A stretch of DNA of 64,000 bases, from positions 3,580-67,579 of the forward strand of contig JBNKUQ010000002.1 of NCBI GenBank assembly GCA_050298695.1, written 5' to 3'. The notes under the pieces were generated by a model, which ran no database searches, was not told where the DNA came from, and saw only the letters and a list, made by a program, of their open reading frames with translations. Shown piece by piece: positions 62,208 through 64,000 of this stretch (position 1 is the stretch's first letter; every line of letters begins with the position of its first letter). A program made the translations under genes and the position numbers. This stretch comes from CANLBN01 sp050298695 (GTDB lineage: Bacteria > Pseudomonadota > Gammaproteobacteria > Pseudomonadales > Cellvibrionaceae).

Positions 62208-63857
62208 ATGAAAAAACTAGTGATTGTGATGGCTCAAATTAATCCGCTCGTAGGGGATATAGAGGGCAATACTAAACTTATTATTCAATGTGTTCGAGAG
62301 GCTGAGCAGCAGCTTCGAGCAGATATTATTATCTTTCCTGAGCTCAGTCTTTGTGGTTATCCGCCGGAAGACTTATTGCTTCGCGGTAGTATGCATCGCC
62401 GAATACAGGCCGCGCTAGATGATTTAAGCTCGCAAACTTTTACGGCAACGGTTGTTATTGGTTATCCACTGTACAGCGATGGTCAATGCTTTAATGTGGC
62501 TGGTGCTCTTCAGTCAGGTGACTGGATAGCTTGTTATGCCAAGCAAGAGCTGCCTAACTACCAGGTCTTTGATGAGAAGCGTTATTTTCAAAAAGGTAAT
62601 CAAGCGTGTGTATTTAACTGTCATGGTATTCCTACGGCTCTCTCTATTTGTGAAGATATTTGGCATTCTGGACCCATGCTTCAGGCAAAAGCGCAGGGCG
62701 CTCAGTTAATGATTAACCTTAATGCCTCACCTTTTCATTTGAGTAAGCGCCAACAGCGATTGGATTTGCTGAAGGCCAGAGCGCGTGAAGGCAATATGCC
62801 TATTATCTACGTCAACCAAGTGGGTGGACAGGATGAGTTAGTGTTTGATGGCGGTTCATTTGTGGTGGATGCCGAGGGAAATTGCTGTGCGCAAGCGCCT
62901 TATTATGAACCTGCTTTATTTTCTGTTGAAATTACCTTGCCTGAGGCTTCTGGTTCCGCTCTTAGTATTACTCAACAAGCATTGCCCATGGAACAATCTC
63001 AGTTAAAAATAATTTACGATGCGCTGGTGTTGGGTGTTAGAGATTATGTTCGTAAAAATGGTTTCAAAAAAGCAATACTGGGCCTTTCTGGCGGGATAGA
63101 TTCATCATTGACATTGGCCATCGCGGTGGATGCACTAGGTGCGGATAATGTGTCTGCTGTGATGATGCCGTTTCGTTATACTTCTGAACTCAGTCGTAAT
63201 GATGCTGCTAAACAAGCAGATGTAATGGGTGTGGATTATCGAGTAATTAGTATCGAACCTATGTACGATGCTTTTATGTCTGGTCTAGCAGAATCTTTTG
63301 TAGGGACAGAAGTGGACTTGACTGAGCAAAATCTACAAGCTCGTTGCCGTGGTGTCATATTAATGGCTTTGTCTAATAAAACCGGCGCAATTGTTCTTAC
63401 CACGGGTAATAAAAGTGAGATGGCAGTAGGATATTCCACGCTCTATGGGGACATGGCCGGCGGTTTTGATGTATTAAAAGATGTCCCTAAAATAACGGTT
63501 TTTGCACTGGCTCGCTATCGCAATACGCTTTGCAAGGCGGGGGAATATTGTATCCCTCCCTCTGTGATTGAACGCCCCCCCTCTGCTGAGTTAGCTCCTG
63601 ATCAAAAGGATGAGGATAATCTTCCCCCCTATGAAATATTGGATCAAATATTAGCGCTTTATATTGAGCAAGATGAAAGTGCCGACGATATTATTGCCGC
63701 AGGCTTTGATGCAGAGGTGGTGCACCGAGTCGTTCGCTTAGTGGATATTAACGAATACAAGCGCCGGCAGGCCCCTGTTGGTGTTAGGATTTCGCAGCGC
63801 GGTTTTGGTCGAGATAGGCGCTATCCGATTACCAATGGTTGGAAGCCGGGGAAGTAG
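62208..63857 (+). CDS. nadE: Glutamine-dependent NAD+ synthetase
   Basis: A 549-residue two-domain enzyme. The N-terminal nitrilase-like glutaminase has catalytic Glu in F-P-E-L-S-L-C-G-Y, Lys in Y-A-K-Q-E-L and Cys in S-I-C-E-D-I-W. The C-terminal synthetase has the P-loop S-G-G-I-D-S-S and G-N-K-S-E-M-A-V-G-Y-S-T-L-Y-G-D. It amidates deamido-NAD with glutamine-derived ammonia. The ATG at 62208 is preferred to the GTG at 62199. Confidence 0.95.
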   Translation: MKKLVIVMAQINPLVGDIEGNTKLIIQCVREAEQQLRADIIIFPELSLCGYPPEDLLLRGSMHRRIQAALDDLSSQTFTATVVIGYPLYSDGQCFNVAGALQSGDWIACYAKQELPNYQVFDEKRYFQKGNQACVFNCHGIPTALSICEDIWHSGPMLQAKAQGAQLMINLNASPFHLSKRQQRLDLLKARAREGNMPIIYVNQVGGQDELVFDGGSFVVDAEGNCCAQAPYYEPALFSVEITLPEASGSALSITQQALPMEQSQLKIIYDALVLGVRDYVRKNGFKKAILGLSGGIDSSLTLAIAVDALGADNVSAVMMPFRYTSELSRNDAAKQADVMGVDYRVISIEPMYDAFMSGLAESFVGTEVDLTEQNLQARCRGVILMALSNKTGAIVLTTGNKSEMAVGYSTLYGDMAGGFDVLKDVPKITVFALARYRNTLCKAGEYCIPPSVIERPPSAELAPDQKDEDNLPPYEILDQILALYIEQDESADDIIAAGFDAEVVHRVVRLVDINEYKRRQAPVGVRISQRGFGRDRRYPITNGWKPGK

Positions 63858-63881
63858 TTTTGAGGAACGGGAATTCCGTTA

Positions 63882-64000
63882 TTAATACTTACCATACTGT
63901 TCCCGCGTATCAAAACCAGGAGGGCGGCTGGTATCAATCAGGCCAAAGGTTAGTAGTCCTGTCAATGATCCAGTTCCTTTTTTATAGTAACTAAAGTCGA
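63882..64000 (-). CDS. C-terminal end of an unidentified gene (runs off the right edge)
   Basis: An open minus-strand frame enters from the edge and ends at TAA (63884-63882). Its 38 visible residues end with D-T-S-R-P-P-G-F-D-T-R-E-Q-Y-G-K-Y and include a Gly/Leu-rich stretch (T-G-L-L-T-F-G-L). The length is short, but the frame is open and the composition is protein-like. I cannot assign a family. It is convergent with nadE. Confidence 0.5.
   Translation of the reverse strand, partial: DFSYYKKGTGSLTGLLTFGLIDTSRPPGFDTREQYGKY

Noticed and set aside
1..64000. CRISPR arrays, tRNA or rRNA genes, insertion sequences with transposases
   Set aside because: No regularly spaced repeats, cloverleaf sequences, rRNA segments or transposase motifs were seen on either strand.

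Overview
The window is a chromosomal segment of an AT-rich gammaproteobacterium, most likely a marine Cellvibrionales-like organism; this placement is inferred from gene order and protein character, not from a search. Two conserved gammaproteobacterial blocks can be read. One is the rpoN block: yhdP, darP, mgtE, ptsO, rapZ, ptsN, rpoN, then lptB, lptA, lptC, kdsC, kdsD and a Ca/Na antiporter, with mlaC divergent. The other is the rpsT-to-pilS block: rpsT, murJ, ribF, ileS, lspA, fkpB, ispH, minor pilins, pilR/pilS. As I remember P. aeruginosa and E. coli, accessory genes are inserted into both blocks. I saw no rRNA, tRNA, CRISPR array, transposase or integrase.

Layout. 1-2.3 kb: 3' part of yhdP. 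2.6-10.5 kb: first type IV pilus tip cluster (fimT-pilV-pilW-pilX-pilY1-pilE), with an unusual three-insert PilY1. 10.5-16 kb (minus): darP, mgtE, the nitrogen-PTS genes and rpoN; hpf is absent and a 29-bp inverted repeat occupies the rpoN-ptsN gap. 16.2-20.2 kb: amidohydrolase, then a GC-rich LysR/pirin/FMN-reductase island ending in a DUF2798 remnant. 20.2-24.7 kb (minus): LPS export and Kdo synthesis, with lptC split by a frameshift at an A9 run. 24.7-28.5 kb: orphan mlaC, small genes, two NUDIX hydrolases, and two copies of a short repeat with terminal inverted repeats, one of which supplies the ribosome binding site of a DUF1289 gene. 28.5-33.6 kb (minus): CorB-type transporter, PilZ protein, DUF1631 protein, YpjD. 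33.8-39.6 kb (minus): rpsT, a small unknown gene, and a four-gene operon that can make and recycle the compatible solute glucosylglycerate. 39.8-46.3 kb: murJ, an unrecognised ATP-grasp/acyltransferase pair, a response-regulator diguanylate cyclase, ribF. 46.4-51.2 kb: ileS-lspA-fkpB-ispH. 51.3-58.4 kb: second complete pilus tip cluster. 58.4-62.1 kb (minus): a third FimT-like pseudopilin and pilRS. 62.2-63.9 kb: nadE, then the end of an unidentified gene.

Main themes are the cell envelope (LPS export, phospholipid transport, lipid II flipping, lipoprotein maturation), duplicated type IV pilus tip machinery with its two-component regulator, c-di-GMP signalling (one GGDEF and one PilZ protein), and a closed glucosylglycerate cycle. 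Two perfect CRP/Vfr-type palindromes lie upstream of the DUF1631 gene and of the small unknown gene.
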